DNA of 64,000 bases from Gimesia benthica (GCF_009720525.1 NZ_CP043930.1:3256501-3320500), one strand, 5' to 3'. Positions 17,325 to 27,780 are shown, counted from the stretch's first letter. Made by a program: numbers and translations. The notes: a model not told the origin generated them from the letters alone.

Positions 17325-20300
17325 CTATTCAAACTTCATCAGCCCGAACGTATCGGGACGGGGAGACGTCGTCAGGGGGTAATTCCAGCCTTCCAGACCG
17401 ATGGCGGGCAGAATCCGCACGACCGAAAAGCCCCAGGTGCTGCGTTTGAGCTGTGTCTGTGGTACGAGTTCCTGTAATGGAATCGCGAACTCGGTCCGCC
17501 AGTGCCGCTTGTCTTTCTCGCGCGCCACGTACCAGCGGGGATTCCAGCTCTGATCAATCCAGCAGCTGTCACGCGTCCACCCGCGGTGATCGACTTCCAG
17601 CTGATAGTAAGTCGTGTAATCCCGATCGATATCAAACGCGAAAGCCAGGCGATCCTGCCGCTGCAGATCCGCATCGTAGGTCCGCCCCGAATCGGGAGCC
17701 GCGGGATATTCCAGTTCATCTCTGACAGGAATACTGGCGGCCACATACAGGTATTCCCGGTCATAAGACATCAGCACAAAGGGACGATCCAGCGGGTTGG
17801 CACCAATCGCATCCGGGTCTCCCCCGTTTTCCGCAGGATTCGCGGAGAGGTGCAGTTCGTCCGCAGACTGCCAGCATTCATCGGACAACACGCCGTCCAG
17901 GATCGGTCGCGTCTTGGTGAATTTACAGAGATACACCGGACGTGGCGGGGCACTGGCCGGATGCAGTAACCAGTTTTCCGCCTTGGCAATCTTCTTCCAC
18001 GACTCGTTCGCTGCGGGAGTGTGGTAATTACGGAAAATATCGTCGGCCTTGCCATGCGAACCGATCAGACGATACAGCGACGCCAGGGGAATCTGCACTT
18101 CCGGCGTCTCATAAAAAGCGGGCGCGTATTTCTGGAACCAGTGCACCGCCGCCAGGGCCTGCTTCTTCCAGTTCTCAGCAGTCTGGGTCCGCCAGTTCTC
18201 GGGCGCCCCTGTATTCAGCTGACCTACCTGCCGCACGGTCTCCAGCAATGAGTTCGTTGAAGGATCCGAAAACTGTGAGGCGTTCTGTACCTGGTCGGTC
18301 ACCTGTCCGGGTGAGTTGGTCGACCGGCTGCGTTCCACGGGTACATTTTTATTTCTCTGCCAGGCGATCTCTTCACTCGACCAGAGCTGAAACAGCCAGA
18401 GCATCGCCCGCACGGCCTCCGGTTGACGCGGATACTGCTCGACCAGTTCCTGGCAGGTCGCTTCGGCTTTCTCCAGATCCTGGTGATCGATGTATTGCTG
18501 AGCCAGCTGCTCCAGCTGCAACGCTGCCTGTCGTTCAGACATACCCTGTGTCATCGTTTTCAAATGTGATACCAGCTGAGCGGAATACTGGGGATCCGTA
18601 ATCAGCTTCGCAGCGATCGCTTTCAGGTTCCGCTGACGTTCAGCCAGCTTCCGATTACGTTCTTCATCTTCGACGTTAATCTCTGACAGTTTTCGACGAG
18701 CCGCGGAACCCGGTGCGATACCAATCCCCGCAAACAGGCTCCCCCCCGAAATCACGGATGGTGCCCCCGTTCCCTCAACGGCGTCCACATCGATCTGACG
18801 ATACACAAAGCGACTTTCCTCGCCGGTGACTTCCTTGCCCAGAATCTGTTTTCCAGACGAAGCCGCGGTCGCAGCCGTCAGGCCCAGACGTGCAAGATAT
18901 TCGTCTGCCTCAACCGAGACATGTCCCGAGCTTCCCGGCGGCAAGCGCAGAAAGACCTTTTTAACCTTCCAGGGATTCAACCCCGCCTGCTCCCGATGTT
19001 CCAGATATCGTGATCCATCGGCGGCATAACGGACTGCCTGCAGCATCGCATCTTTCATCAGAGTGGACGCGGCATCCTTTCCCTGGGGCTGATCGATGAT
19101 CAACACGTCGGGCCGCCAGGTACGCAGCTGCGACACAAAGCGACTCAGCGTGACCGCAGCCAGCCGACCTTCCGTATGTTTGTTCCATTCTGCAATCAGG
19201 CGATCTGCATTCTGTTCCAGCTCAGGAATATCGACGGGGAAACGCCAGTCCTGTCGTCCCACAGAAGCCCCGACACTGACGACCGCTTCGCCGAGTCGCA
19301 GATCGAGATCCTGAAATCGGGGCCCCTCCGGTCCGAGGTCACGACGAATCGGCAGCATGACCATACTGCGGTAACCCTGATCGCCCGCATATTTACTCAA
19401 CATCTCAAACGAAATCTGTTCGGGCTGGGCATGCACGCACATCAGTGCCACACGACGGGCATCCGCATGATTCGACTGCCATGTCATACCGCCGTCGCTT
19501 GTCCGTAAGATGGTTCCCAGTGCCCCCACTGCATAGCCGATCTGATCGTCGACAAAATCAATCGATGAGAGGGGAATACTCTGTCCCGTCCACTGCTGAT
19601 GCCAGGTCCGGCCTCCGTCTCTGGAGTGCCAGACCACCGATCCGGGATCGCCGACGACCCAGATACGATCACCGCGGACTTCGACGGCTTTGAAATCGGT
19701 AAAATCTTTTAAGGGATCGGGCAGCGCCCCTGCAGGCATTTCCCAGACCAGTCCCCGATTGGTCGTTTTTCGTAACATGGCGCCATCGCCGGCCATCCAG
19801 CCCGGTGAAGTCAACGGGACATTGATGTTCTGTATGCCGCGCAGCCCCTGTGGTGGAAAGCGTGGCGGCATGACGGCGCCACCCCCGACCAGGGTCAGAT
19901 GTCCCCGGTTGCCGGCCACGACTCCGGTCTCTTCATCGAAGAAGGCGGCACTGCGATAGCCGTCCGCTTCGTGACCTGTGATATCCTGCCAGGTCTGGCC
20001 ACCATCCTCTGTTTTGAAAACGCCGGTCGCATGCTGGACCGAGGTGTCTCCCACCACGACCCCTTGCTGCATGCCGAAGAACCGCACGTAATGCAGGCGC
20101 GGTAATCGCTTCTGGATCAGCTCGGTCCAGGTCTGGCCTCCGTCTTTGGTAAACAACAGAACGCCCTGGTTTAAATGACCGTAAGGGGCCGTCCCTCCAC
20201 CGGCGATCCAGCCGATCTGATCGGTGACAAAACAGATATGTCTCAGAGGACAATCCACGGGGCTCGGCACAAACTGCCAGCTCTGTCCGCCGTCGACAGT

Positions 20301-20522
20301 CTTGCGAATCACGCCCCGATCGCCGACCGCCCAACCGGTTTTGGAACCCAGAAACTGCACCGCATGCAGATTGGCATCGTCGAGCAGAGGCGAACCTGCC
20401 GCCCCGGTTCCTGTGTCTGCCTGTAACGAGACAGGCGAAGCCAGCAGACAGAGCGCAAGCAGACCTTGCAGGAACAGCACGCTCAGGGTGATATCAGTAT
20501 TCCGGCGGTTGAAAATCAGCAT
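17325..20522 (-). CDS. secreted mosaic protein: Ycf48/BNR propeller, degenerate LmbE-like, TPR and CBM9-like domains
   Basis: A 1065-residue exported protein. Signal peptide: SVLFLQGLLALCLLASPVSLQA (residues about 14-35). Residues about 45-355 hold repeated GWAVGD...DGGQSW / DGGQTW units of the Ycf48/BNR beta-propeller type. Residues about 357-530 follow the LmbE/PIG-L fold from RRVALMCVHAQPEQ to LNPWKVKKVFLRL, but without the HPDDE metal motif. A helical TPR-like part follows. Residues about 880-1065 (PILDGVLSDECWQSADELHL ... WRTEFAIPLQEL) match CBM9-like domains. AAGGA before 20522 supports this ATG. The role is unknown; polysaccharide binding or surface assembly is plausible. It may be co-transcribed with the RNase HII-like gene 169 bases downstream. 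Confidence 0.82.
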   Translation of the reverse strand: MLIFNRRNTDITLSVLFLQGLLALCLLASPVSLQADTGTGAAGSPLLDDANLHAVQFLGSKTGWAVGDRGVIRKTVDGGQSWQFVPSPVDCPLRHICFVTDQIGWIAGGGTAPYGHLNQGVLLFTKDGGQTWTELIQKRLPRLHYVRFFGMQQGVVVGDTSVQHATGVFKTEDGGQTWQDITGHEADGYRSAAFFDEETGVVAGNRGHLTLVGGGAVMPPRFPPQGLRGIQNINVPLTSPGWMAGDGAMLRKTTNRGLVWEMPAGALPDPLKDFTDFKAVEVRGDRIWVVGDPGSVVWHSRDGGRTWHQQWTGQSIPLSSIDFVDDQIGYAVGALGTILRTSDGGMTWQSNHADARRVALMCVHAQPEQISFEMLSKYAGDQGYRSMVMLPIRRDLGPEGPRFQDLDLRLGEAVVSVGASVGRQDWRFPVDIPELEQNADRLIAEWNKHTEGRLAAVTLSRFVSQLRTWRPDVLIIDQPQGKDAASTLMKDAMLQAVRYAADGSRYLEHREQAGLNPWKVKKVFLRLPPGSSGHVSVEADEYLARLGLTAATAASSGKQILGKEVTGEESRFVYRQIDVDAVEGTGAPSVISGGSLFAGIGIAPGSAARRKLSEINVEDEERNRKLAERQRNLKAIAAKLITDPQYSAQLVSHLKTMTQGMSERQAALQLEQLAQQYIDHQDLEKAEATCQELVEQYPRQPEAVRAMLWLFQLWSSEEIAWQRNKNVPVERSRSTNSPGQVTDQVQNASQFSDPSTNSLLETVRQVGQLNTGAPENWRTQTAENWKKQALAAVHWFQKYAPAFYETPEVQIPLASLYRLIGSHGKADDIFRNYHTPAANESWKKIAKAENWLLHPASAPPRPVYLCKFTKTRPILDGVLSDECWQSADELHLSANPAENGGDPDAIGANPLDRPFVLMSYDREYLYVAASIPVRDELEYPAAPDSGRTYDADLQRQDRLAFAFDIDRDYTTYYQLEVDHRGWTRDSCWIDQSWNPRWYVAREKDKRHWRTEFAIPLQELVPQTQLKRSTWGFSVVRILPAIGLEGWNYPLTTSPRPDTFGLMKFE

Positions 20523-20818
20523 CGGACATCCTTGTTCGAATCGATTCAGGGTGTCGGAAACAGCCAGACTTCCGTATTCCACGGAGAAACGCTGTTGCGA
20601 CGGTCGAAAACGGGGCGTAGTTTACAAAAATGCAGATTATACGGGGAGGGTAGTTTGAACTCATTGGAGGTCCATTTTCGTAAAATCCCCGCATTTTCAC
20701 CCCGAGATTGGCCTCCGCTTCCCTTGATGGTCCCACCCGGATTGTTATACTGGGAAATCCTCGACATTCAGACTGTTTTCAGGCACCTGTACAGGTAAAT
20801 GAGAGCATCTGCAGCCGA

Positions 20819-20903
20819 GCCCAAGTGGCGGAATTGGCAGACGCGCTAGCTTGAGGGGCTAGTGGGGGTAATCCCCGTGGAGGTTCGAGTCCTCTCTTGG
20901 GCA
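20819..20903 (+). tRNA. tRNA-Leu (anticodon GAG)
   Basis: An 85-base cloverleaf. The acceptor stem GCCCAAG (20819-20825) pairs with CTTGGGC (20896-20902), and A is the discriminator. The D arm has GCGGAATTGGCAGACGC. The anticodon stem CTAGC/GCTAG encloses TTGAGGG, giving GAG. A long class II variable arm (GGGGG...CCCC) and a T arm with TTCGAGT complete it. CCA is not encoded. Confidence 0.96.
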
Positions 20904-20910
20904 CTAAATT

Positions 20911-20940
20911 AGACTCAGGGTTATACCTGAGTCTTTTTTT
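20911..20940 (+). terminator. intrinsic terminator of tRNA-Leu
   Basis: A nine-base-pair stem (AGACTCAGG / CCTGAGTCT) with a short loop is followed by seven T residues, eight bases after the tRNA. Confidence 0.9.
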
Positions 20941-21364
20941 GCGCCTGCCTGAAATCATGCTGCGAATCAGCAGTTCTCTTTACCCACCTGGCTGGAGGGG
21001 TAAAACTCAGATTGAGTCCCACCGAATTTCTGAACGATCTTTCTAAAGCATGTGAATCAAATCTGAGGGAAATCCTCCTGTTCAGAATGCACGCAATCCC
21101 AAGCTATTTCTCAGCTTACTCCCCTGAAAACTGCATGGGAATTCCTCCTTATTTCAACTGATTTTTACCGGTTGTGAAGCCTATACATTGGTCTGTGCCA
21201 GATACCGGATCGTTTTATCAGTTTTTAAGCTGATTCCACCCACGCACCACAGATTTCAACTTATGTTTTCTTCGCTGTGGTGCAGATTCCCGGTAAGGAG
21301 CCTGCAGAGACCTCTGCAGAAACGCCCCTGACCAGTCTTATCTACAAAGAATCGATTTGACCTG
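20941..21364. other. gap between tRNA-Leu and the RedB-like gene
   Basis: No gene or repeat family seen in these 424 bases; AT-rich, presumably holding the promoter of the two-gene unit that follows. Confidence 0.4.
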
Positions 21365-22045
21365 ATGAATATCTCCAGTATCTGGCATATTGAGAAACCA
21401 CTCCGATTGAAACCTATCCCTTCCAGACGGATCGGGAACCGGTATCTCATTCCCTGTCTGACAATCGTCTGGGCAGGTCTGATTCTGTCCGTGATGGGAG
21501 TTCTCTGGAGTTATCAGACCACTCCCGGTGCGGTAGCGCATTCACCGACTCAGTGGCCGACAGAAAGTCAGACCACCTGGAATGCATTCCGTCCCACCCT
21601 GGTCATGTTTGCGCACCCCCGCTGCCCCTGTACTCGGGCCAGCATCAGCGAACTGGAACAGATCATGGCTTACGGCCCTGAACGACTGGATGCGCGTGTC
21701 GAATTTTATAAGCCGGAGAACTTCCCTCAGGATTGGGAAAAAACAGATCTCTGGAAAGCGGCGGCAGCAATTCCCGGAGTGACCGTCAATACAGACCTGG
21801 ATGGCCAGGCTGCCCGGCTGTTCGGTGCCACGACCTCCGGATATGTCGCCCTGTATGACACTCGGGGAGAACTGGTCTTCCACGGGGGAATCACCGGATC
21901 ACGGGGACACACGGGGGCCAATCGCGGCAGCAGTGCAGTTCTTGAATATCTCTCTCAGGGCAACTCAGAGCGGCATCAGACTTACACATTCGGTTGCCCC
22001 CTGCTGGGACGGGAAAAGACATGCCGACAGGAGGAAAAGAAATGA
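21365..22045 (+). CDS. RedB-like membrane-anchored thioredoxin-fold protein
   Basis: A 226-residue protein with one N-terminal membrane anchor ([22 protein letters not shown], about residues 28-49) and an outward-facing thioredoxin-like domain. The redox motif is [12 protein letters not shown] (Cys-Pro-Cys, near residue 85) rather than CxxC. Further along are [29 protein letters not shown] and [12 protein letters not shown], which match RedB-type proteins. The last third has two more Cys. The stop overlaps the start of the histidine kinase gene (ATGA), so the two are translationally coupled. That suggests the protein senses or sets a redox/peroxide signal for the kinase, or that both serve one metal or redox response. 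Function is inference. Confidence 0.78.
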   Translation: MNISSIWHIEKPLRLKPIPSRRIGNRYLIPCLTIVWAGLILSVMGVLWSYQTTPGAVAHSPTQWPTESQTTWNAFRPTLVMFAHPRCPCTRASISELEQIMAYGPERLDARVEFYKPENFPQDWEKTDLWKAAAAIPGVTVNTDLDGQAARLFGATTSGYVALYDTRGELVFHGGITGSRGHTGANRGSSAVLEYLSQGNSERHQTYTFGCPLLGREKTCRQEEKK

Positions 22046-24750
22046 AACTCAGTATCCTCAACAAACCCTGCCAACCTGATTTCGCACAAAGAGCAGACGA
22101 ACTTTTCAACGAACTTCGTCAGCAGCTCTGTCAGCGAACCGACCGTCTGTTCGCTGTTCTGATGATTATCCAGTGGCTGGCTGCCATCGGAGCTGCCTGC
22201 CTGGTGACCCCGTATACCTGGATCGGTAATTTAAATCAGACCCATCTGCATGTCTGGGCGGCTGTCATCCTGGGCGGTTTGATTACCTGCTTCCCCGTCT
22301 TTCTGGCCTGGTTTCATCCGGGCCGCGTCCTGACCCGACACGTAATTGCAATCAGCCAGATGTTGACGTCATCTTTATTGATCCACCTCAGTGGCGGGCG
22401 GATTGAAACACACTTCCACATTTTTGGTTCCCTGGCATTCCTGGCCTTTTACCGGGACTGGCGCGTTTTGATCTCGGCGACCATGGTCGTTGTCATTGAC
22501 CATACTGCATTCGGGCTGTTGTACCCCCAGGCGGTCTTCGGTGCGCTCACAGCCAGCCCCTGGCGGATTGTCGAACATGGTGCCTGGGTTGTATTCGAAG
22601 ACATCTTCCTGATCATTGCCATTCAACAGAACATGCAAGAAATGCAGGCGATGGCGCGTCAGAGAGCGGCCCTGGAGGAAACGAAAACGCTGATTAGATG
22701 CGAGGTTCAAAAACGAACCAGCGAACTGCATCTCGCCAATCAGAAAATCTCAGAAACTAATCGCCAACTGGAAATCAAGGCTCAGGATCTGCAGGCAGCC
22801 AATGAGCGGGCCGAACAGCTCAGCGCATTTGGTAAGATTCTGGATCAATCATTGAATGAAATTTATATTCTCGATTTCGACTCGCACCGATTCATACATG
22901 CCAACCGGGGTGCCCGGGAAAATATTGGTTACAGCCTGGAAGAACTCAAACAGCTGACTCCGATCGATATCACCTCGGAGCTCACACATGCAGAACTGTC
23001 GGAACTGCTGGAACCTTTGAAACAGGGTACGCAGAGCAATGTTGACCTGAACTGCACTCATCGTCGGAAAGACGGGACCGAGTACCCGATCGAGGTGCAT
23101 CTGGAGATGTCTGAAATGGGCAACCGCCGGGTACTGGTTGCGGTCGTGCTGGATGTCACCGAACAACAACGAACGGCTTGCGAAATTGAACGCCTTTCCC
23201 GTTTTGCAAATGAAAACTGCAATCCAGTTATGCGTTCTTCTGAAACAGGCAAGTTATTATACGCGAATATCTCCAGTACTCCGTTATTGAACTCCTGGGG
23301 AGTTCAAACCGGTGGGTATATCCCACAGGACATCCAGGATGTCTGTCAACAGGCACTGCAGATGGAGAAATCGATTCAGATCGAAGTCGAGGCAGAAAGT
23401 CGTTTCTATTCATTGAATGTGACACCGATCGTCAAAGAGAATTACGTGAACCTGTATGGGACAGATATTACCTCCCGCAAACAGGCTGAACTCGAACTGA
23501 TCGGAGCGAAGGAACATGCAGAGGCCGCCAACCGCGCCAAGAGTGCATTCCTTGCCAACATGAGCCACGAAATCCGTACCCCGATGAATGCCATTCTCGG
23601 CTTCAACGATATCCTGCTTGAGAACGTTTCCGCTCCCGAAAATGTGGAAGCAGCGAAAACCGTGAAGGTAAACGGCGAATACCTGATCCGACTCATCAAC
23701 GACATTCTGGACCTGTCCAAAATCGAAGCCGAAAAAATGGAAGTCGAACAGATCGCCTGCTCGCCCCACGAACTGTTGAATAATGTCTCTTCATTGATGA
23801 ATGTCCGCGCGGTCGCCAAAGCACTGCCGCTGGAATTTCAGATTGAGGGCCCCATTCCCGAAACGATCCAGACCGATCCTACACGTCTGCGACAGATTCT
23901 GATCAATACGATCGGCAATGCGATTAAATTCACTGAAACCGGTTCCGTAAAAGTCGTCACACGCCTGCTGAATGAATCAGGGCAGGCACCACAGCTGCAG
24001 TTCGAAGTCATCGACACTGGAATCGGTATTCCCACAGAATGTCTGGAAACTCTGTTCAACCCCTTCACCCAGGCCGATGGTTCCATGACGCGCAAGTTTG
24101 AAGGTACCGGGCTGGGACTGACGATCAGCAAACGCCTGGCAGAACTGCTGGGTGGATCGATTTCTGTCAGCAGTACCCACGGCGAGGGTAGCACCTTTAC
24201 CATCCGAGTCGGTACCGGCCCCCTGAATAATGTTCCCCTGGTAGAACAAGTGGCAACCAGCCTGAAACCGATTGCGAAAGAAAAAGAAGCCGTCTCTCCT
24301 GAGACTCTTCCAGGCACACCTCTTAAAGGGTATCGCATCCTGCTGACGGAAGACGGCCTCTACAATCAGCGGCTGATCACCTTCCTGCTGAAAAAAGCAG
24401 GTGCGGACGTCAGCCTGGCAGAAAATGGTCAGATTTCCATCGATCAGGCGACAGCAGCCGAATCACAGGGGCAGCCGTTTGACTTGATCCTGATGGATAT
24501 GCAGATGCCGGTTCTGGATGGTTACAATGCGACCAGGCAGTTGAGAGACGCTGGTTTCCAGGTACCGATCATCGCGCTGACAGCACACGCGATGAACGGT
24601 GATCGTCAGAAATGTCTGGATGCAGGCTGCGACGAATATCTGACGAAGCCCATTGATCGCAAGAAACTGATTGAGGTAATTTTAATGTCGCTCAATGAAA
24701 CTCAGGGGGAGCAAAACGTCCTGACTTCTGACATCGCTTACCAGATTTAA
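22042..24750 (+). CDS. hybrid sensor histidine kinase / response regulator with membrane input domain and PAS domains
   Basis: A 902-residue signalling protein. Residues about 25-190 form a 5-6 helix membrane domain with conserved His-rich motifs ([33 protein letters not shown]). A short coiled coil leads to a PAS domain (about 240-365) and a second PAS-like region (about 380-475). The HisKA helix has [13 protein letters not shown] (phospho-acceptor His). The HATPase domain shows N, G1 and G2 boxes (GNAIKFT, DTGIGIP, GTGLGL). The C-terminal receiver has [13 protein letters not shown] (phospho-acceptor Asp) and the TKPI lysine. ATG 22042 has a strong AGGAGG and overlaps the stop of the RedB-like gene. 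No output protein is adjacent, so the partner is elsewhere. Confidence 0.92.
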   Translation: MKLSILNKPCQPDFAQRADELFNELRQQLCQRTDRLFAVLMIIQWLAAIGAACLVTPYTWIGNLNQTHLHVWAAVILGGLITCFPVFLAWFHPGRVLTRHVIAISQMLTSSLLIHLSGGRIETHFHIFGSLAFLAFYRDWRVLISATMVVVIDHTAFGLLYPQAVFGALTASPWRIVEHGAWVVFEDIFLIIAIQQNMQEMQAMARQRAALEETKTLIRCEVQKRTSELHLANQKISETNRQLEIKAQDLQAANERAEQLSAFGKILDQSLNEIYILDFDSHRFIHANRGARENIGYSLEELKQLTPIDITSELTHAELSELLEPLKQGTQSNVDLNCTHRRKDGTEYPIEVHLEMSEMGNRRVLVAVVLDVTEQQRTACEIERLSRFANENCNPVMRSSETGKLLYANISSTPLLNSWGVQTGGYIPQDIQDVCQQALQMEKSIQIEVEAESRFYSLNVTPIVKENYVNLYGTDITSRKQAELELIGAKEHAEAANRAKSAFLANMSHEIRTPMNAILGFNDILLENVSAPENVEAAKTVKVNGEYLIRLINDILDLSKIEAEKMEVEQIACSPHELLNNVSSLMNVRAVAKALPLEFQIEGPIPETIQTDPTRLRQILINTIGNAIKFTETGSVKVVTRLLNESGQAPQLQFEVIDTGIGIPTECLETLFNPFTQADGSMTRKFEGTGLGLTISKRLAELLGGSISVSSTHGEGSTFTIRVGTGPLNNVPLVEQVATSLKPIAKEKEAVSPETLPGTPLKGYRILLTEDGLYNQRLITFLLKKAGADVSLAENGQISIDQATAAESQGQPFDLILMDMQMPVLDGYNATRQLRDAGFQVPIIALTAHAMNGDRQKCLDAGCDEYLTKPIDRKKLIEVILMSLNETQGEQNVLTSDIAYQI

Positions 24751-24768
24751 GCAACGAACGCTTTGAGC

Positions 24769-25824
24769 TCAAAGCTGATACACTTCATAACTTTGGTTAC
24801 AGGGGGTGCCCCGCGAGACATGCATCCGCTGCCGCTCCGATTCGATGATTACGGAAAATACAGTCTGCCAGTAGCCGTGGTCGGGGTCGTCGTTGACATG
24901 CCTGCAGATCGATCGTGGATAATCCTGATGATCGCGGAGAGCAGTTTTGATCTCTGCGACTCCTGGATCGGCGGAACTGGCTTGAAACAATTCATCAATC
25001 CGCGCCTTACGCGGGTGTGAACCGATCAGTTCCGGAAATTCAGCATTGTAGTGACAAAACTCCGGATGCAGACAATGATTGGTATGCGTAATCCAGCTTG
25101 TCTCATCCGGCCTTAAGACCTGCACACTGTCAATCGTCACTTCCAGGTTCGCAGGTCCTTCGGGAGTCGCCAGCATGATGTTCGCGGGAATCGCCCGCTC
25201 GGCCCGTTGGATCGCCTCCACCGCGCCTGCCAGGCTGTCTGCTTCATAGAGCTCGCGGAGCGTGAAATAGTGCGGTACTCCGTGTGCGCGACTGGGGGCA
25301 GGCAGGGAATTCAGACAGGCACCAATGCCCTCTGAATTGAACCCGATGTAGGAAATCAACCCGGCCTGTGTTAACGTCATCAGCGCCGGTTTCCCCGTCG
25401 GGCGACGCGTCAACACGATGGTAAACGCATCGAGAGCCGGGTCATTGTCCCAGTTCTGAGCCACGATCGCTCCCTTTCCGGAAGGATCCGGAACACTCAG
25501 CGAAGTGCAGCCCGCATCCGGTCCCGGGGTGAACTGATTCCGGATTTGCAACAGCATGATCTGCCACAGCGGAACAGCGACGGCTTCGGCCAGCCCCTCA
25601 AGTTCCTCTACCGAATCGGGACTATATTCTCTCGCGACAGGCAGACAGACTTCCGCCAGAGCCCGGGCCCGTTCTGGGCGGACCTGCATCGTCTCCTGAA
25701 GACGCTCCAGCGCCACAGCACAAAAAGCCCGCACATCTTCAGCAGCAGCTTCTCCCAACTGCCTGCCCATCTCGCGGGGAGAACCACTGACTTCGATTTC
25801 ACGATAACGTTCAGCTGGAACCAT
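24769..25824 (-). CDS. C45-family autoproteolytic acyltransferase / hydrolase
   Basis: A 351-residue N-terminal-nucleophile hydrolase related to penicillin acyl-CoA:6-APA acyltransferase. The key motif is GPDAGCTSLSV, with Gly105-Cys106 as the expected self-cleavage site that exposes the Cys nucleophile, followed by GAIVAQNWDNDP. TLTQAGLISYIGFNSEGIGACLNSL and THTNHCLHPEF are typical downstream signatures. It probably hydrolyses or transfers an acyl group on an amide; the true substrate is unknown. GCAGGTGAA before ATG 25824 is a good ribosome site. It is the last gene after a desaturase and a metallo-hydrolase, a suggestive lipid or acyl context. A 16-base palindrome at 24760-24775 covers its stop, 18 bases from the convergent kinase gene. 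Confidence 0.87.
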   Translation of the reverse strand: MVPAERYREIEVSGSPREMGRQLGEAAAEDVRAFCAVALERLQETMQVRPERARALAEVCLPVAREYSPDSVEELEGLAEAVAVPLWQIMLLQIRNQFTPGPDAGCTSLSVPDPSGKGAIVAQNWDNDPALDAFTIVLTRRPTGKPALMTLTQAGLISYIGFNSEGIGACLNSLPAPSRAHGVPHYFTLRELYEADSLAGAVEAIQRAERAIPANIMLATPEGPANLEVTIDSVQVLRPDETSWITHTNHCLHPEFCHYNAEFPELIGSHPRKARIDELFQASSADPGVAEIKTALRDHQDYPRSICRHVNDDPDHGYWQTVFSVIIESERQRMHVSRGTPCNQSYEVYQL

Positions 25825-25914
25825 TTCACCTGCTCACGATTGATTGTTGAATCTCGCCCGGAAAACGCGACGGCCTCCTGACAATCTTAAACCCTTCTCC
25901 CGGGATTGTTGAGC

Positions 25915-26940
25915 TTAAGCAGAGGAAATCCGCGGTTCACCTGCTTCTTTTTCAAGTTCTTGAATCAGCGATGCAGATGCTTCCTGCTGGAATTTCTCTC
26001 TCAAAAACGATTTGACGATATTACTCCGAGAGAAGTCCGAACCGGTAATCAGCGACAGCCAGCCTTCGCCAAATGAAAGAAAGTCGACCAGGCCACGTCG
26101 GTCGAAGACCTTACGCGTCAGTTCTTCAATCGTCTGTGCGTGCGTGGCAAACTCGTACACGCGATCGCGAATCGTCTGCAGGAACGCAAGTTTGCGGCTC
26201 AAATGCTGTTCCACGGCCTCGGCCCCTTCCAGAACCGTTCCATGCGCATCAAACAGCCACTCCGCACGCAGCTGAATGGCCTGCTCCAGGCTGGCGATCC
26301 ATTTCGGACCGTCCGCGTCTCCCAGCTGACTGTCCAGGTCGGCTGCGATATAGAGATCGCCGCTGAACAGGATCTTCCGCTCCGGCTCGAACAGACAGAT
26401 ATGCCCGGGGCAATGGCCGGGAGTTTCGATGACCTCGAATCGCATGTGTTCCGTTTTTATCGAATCTCTGATCGGCTGGGCATCCGCGATGGCGGAAGGG
26501 CCAAACAGGAAACTGCGGTACCAGCGCAACTCCACAGGAAAGCGGATTTCCGGAATCGCATCCGCATGCGCGAGAACCTGCGCGTCGCACAGCTCCACCA
26601 GCAGATCATTGTTCCCCGTGTGATCTTCATGATAATGCGTGTTCACGACGGTCGTAATCGTTTCCACAACGCCCAGTTTCTGCAGCGTCTGCTTCAGACT
26701 CCGACGGGCCCAGGGAAACCCGGTGTCGATCAGCAGTGTCTCGTCAACCAGGTAACAGACTGCGTAATCATAGCCGCCACTGAACCGGCTGAGCGTGCGT
26801 GTGAGTAAATTGTCGATCTGAATACAGGTCACGTATTCCACCGGTTGCGTAATCTTGACCTGGAACGGCCAGAGAGGAAACCGGCGGCAGAGCAGTGCAT
26901 AAGGCTGCCATAACAGAAATCGCAGCCACCTGCTGATCAT
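25915..26940 (-). CDS. metallo-beta-lactamase-fold hydrolase
   Basis: A 341-residue binuclear metal hydrolase. The hallmark VVNTHYHEDHTGN is HxHxDH. It is followed by VIETPGHCPGHICLF (third His), FSGDLYI (bridging Asp) and FDAHGTVLEG (last His), so the metal site is complete. The C-terminal 90 residues are helical, as in lactonase/glyoxalase II-like and LACTB2-like members. Substrates in the fold range from thioesters to lactones and phosphodiesters, and I cannot choose. GGGAGAA precedes the ATG. It begins 24 bases after the desaturase stop, so the two are almost certainly co-transcribed. Confidence 0.88.
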   Translation of the reverse strand: MISRWLRFLLWQPYALLCRRFPLWPFQVKITQPVEYVTCIQIDNLLTRTLSRFSGGYDYAVCYLVDETLLIDTGFPWARRSLKQTLQKLGVVETITTVVNTHYHEDHTGNNDLLVELCDAQVLAHADAIPEIRFPVELRWYRSFLFGPSAIADAQPIRDSIKTEHMRFEVIETPGHCPGHICLFEPERKILFSGDLYIAADLDSQLGDADGPKWIASLEQAIQLRAEWLFDAHGTVLEGAEAVEQHLSRKLAFLQTIRDRVYEFATHAQTIEELTRKVFDRRGLVDFLSFGEGWLSLITGSDFSRSNIVKSFLREKFQQEASASLIQELEKEAGEPRISSA

Positions 26941-26964
26941 GAATTTCTCCCAAGATTGTAAGTT

Positions 26965-27780
26965 TCAGAACCAGGAACGAATCGACTTCAGGCCGATCTG
27001 TTTAAACCAGGGATCCAGACGTTGTGCCAGCCGGTGCCAGTTCTGATGAGGAACATTGGGATACAGATGATGCTCCAGATGATACAAATGATCGAAGGCA
27101 ATCAGGCGAAAGAGAGTCCCGCGGAACAGTCGCGTCTGGTGGGCGGCATCCTGTCCCTGGGGATTGTGCGGGATATAAGCTGTGATCAGCGGAATGATCC
27201 AGCTTCCGGCAATCATCAGGCAGACATAAACCAGCGGCACAATTGTGACTGGAATCAGAAGAAACGCCGCAACAATGATTGAGCCTACCAGAACACCTTC
27301 CACTATGATCCAGTTCAATCGGCCTCGTGGATGTCGCAATGCCCAGAGATAGATACGCGGCTGGAAAAGAAAGCCTTCGCACAGAGCGCCCACCAGGGAC
27401 ATCCGGGAAGCACCAGCTTCGATATCATCATCGTGAGGAAACCGCGCGTGATGATACAGATGCACCACCTGATAGGCGTGCCCGCTCCGCAACGAAATCG
27501 CTTCAATCAACATCAGGAACAGGTCGTTGGTTTTCCGCTTCAAACCCAGGTTCTGATGCACGAGATCATGTGAAACAGAGCCGTAGGTCAAAAAGCTCAT
27601 GACCATCAGCGACAGGACAGCCAGGACCCAGTAACCCTGACAGGCGCAGATCCAATAAGCGGCGCAGGCCAGAAACGGAGACGAGAGTGCTCTCCTCCGC
27701 TGACAGCCTGTCAGCTGCAGCAGATCGGTCCCCAACTCTGAAATCCGGGGAATCGATTTAGAAATGACGCTCTGATTCAT
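26965..27780 (-). CDS. membrane fatty acid desaturase / carotenoid hydroxylase-type di-iron enzyme
   Basis: A 271-residue integral membrane oxygenase with the three His boxes: SHDLVH near residue 70, LYHHARFPHDDD near 107, and HLEHHLYPNVPHQN near 233. Four to five hydrophobic segments surround them. These His residues bind the di-iron centre that inserts double bonds into acyl chains, or hydroxylates or ketolates lipids and carotenoids; short size and spacing leave both open. It heads a presumed operon with the MBL-fold hydrolase and the C45 enzyme, and is separated from the upstream dehydrogenase gene by a terminator. Confidence 0.87.
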   Translation of the reverse strand: MNQSVISKSIPRISELGTDLLQLTGCQRRRALSSPFLACAAYWICACQGYWVLAVLSLMVMSFLTYGSVSHDLVHQNLGLKRKTNDLFLMLIEAISLRSGHAYQVVHLYHHARFPHDDDIEAGASRMSLVGALCEGFLFQPRIYLWALRHPRGRLNWIIVEGVLVGSIIVAAFLLIPVTIVPLVYVCLMIAGSWIIPLITAYIPHNPQGQDAAHQTRLFRGTLFRLIAFDHLYHLEHHLYPNVPHQNWHRLAQRLDPWFKQIGLKSIRSWF

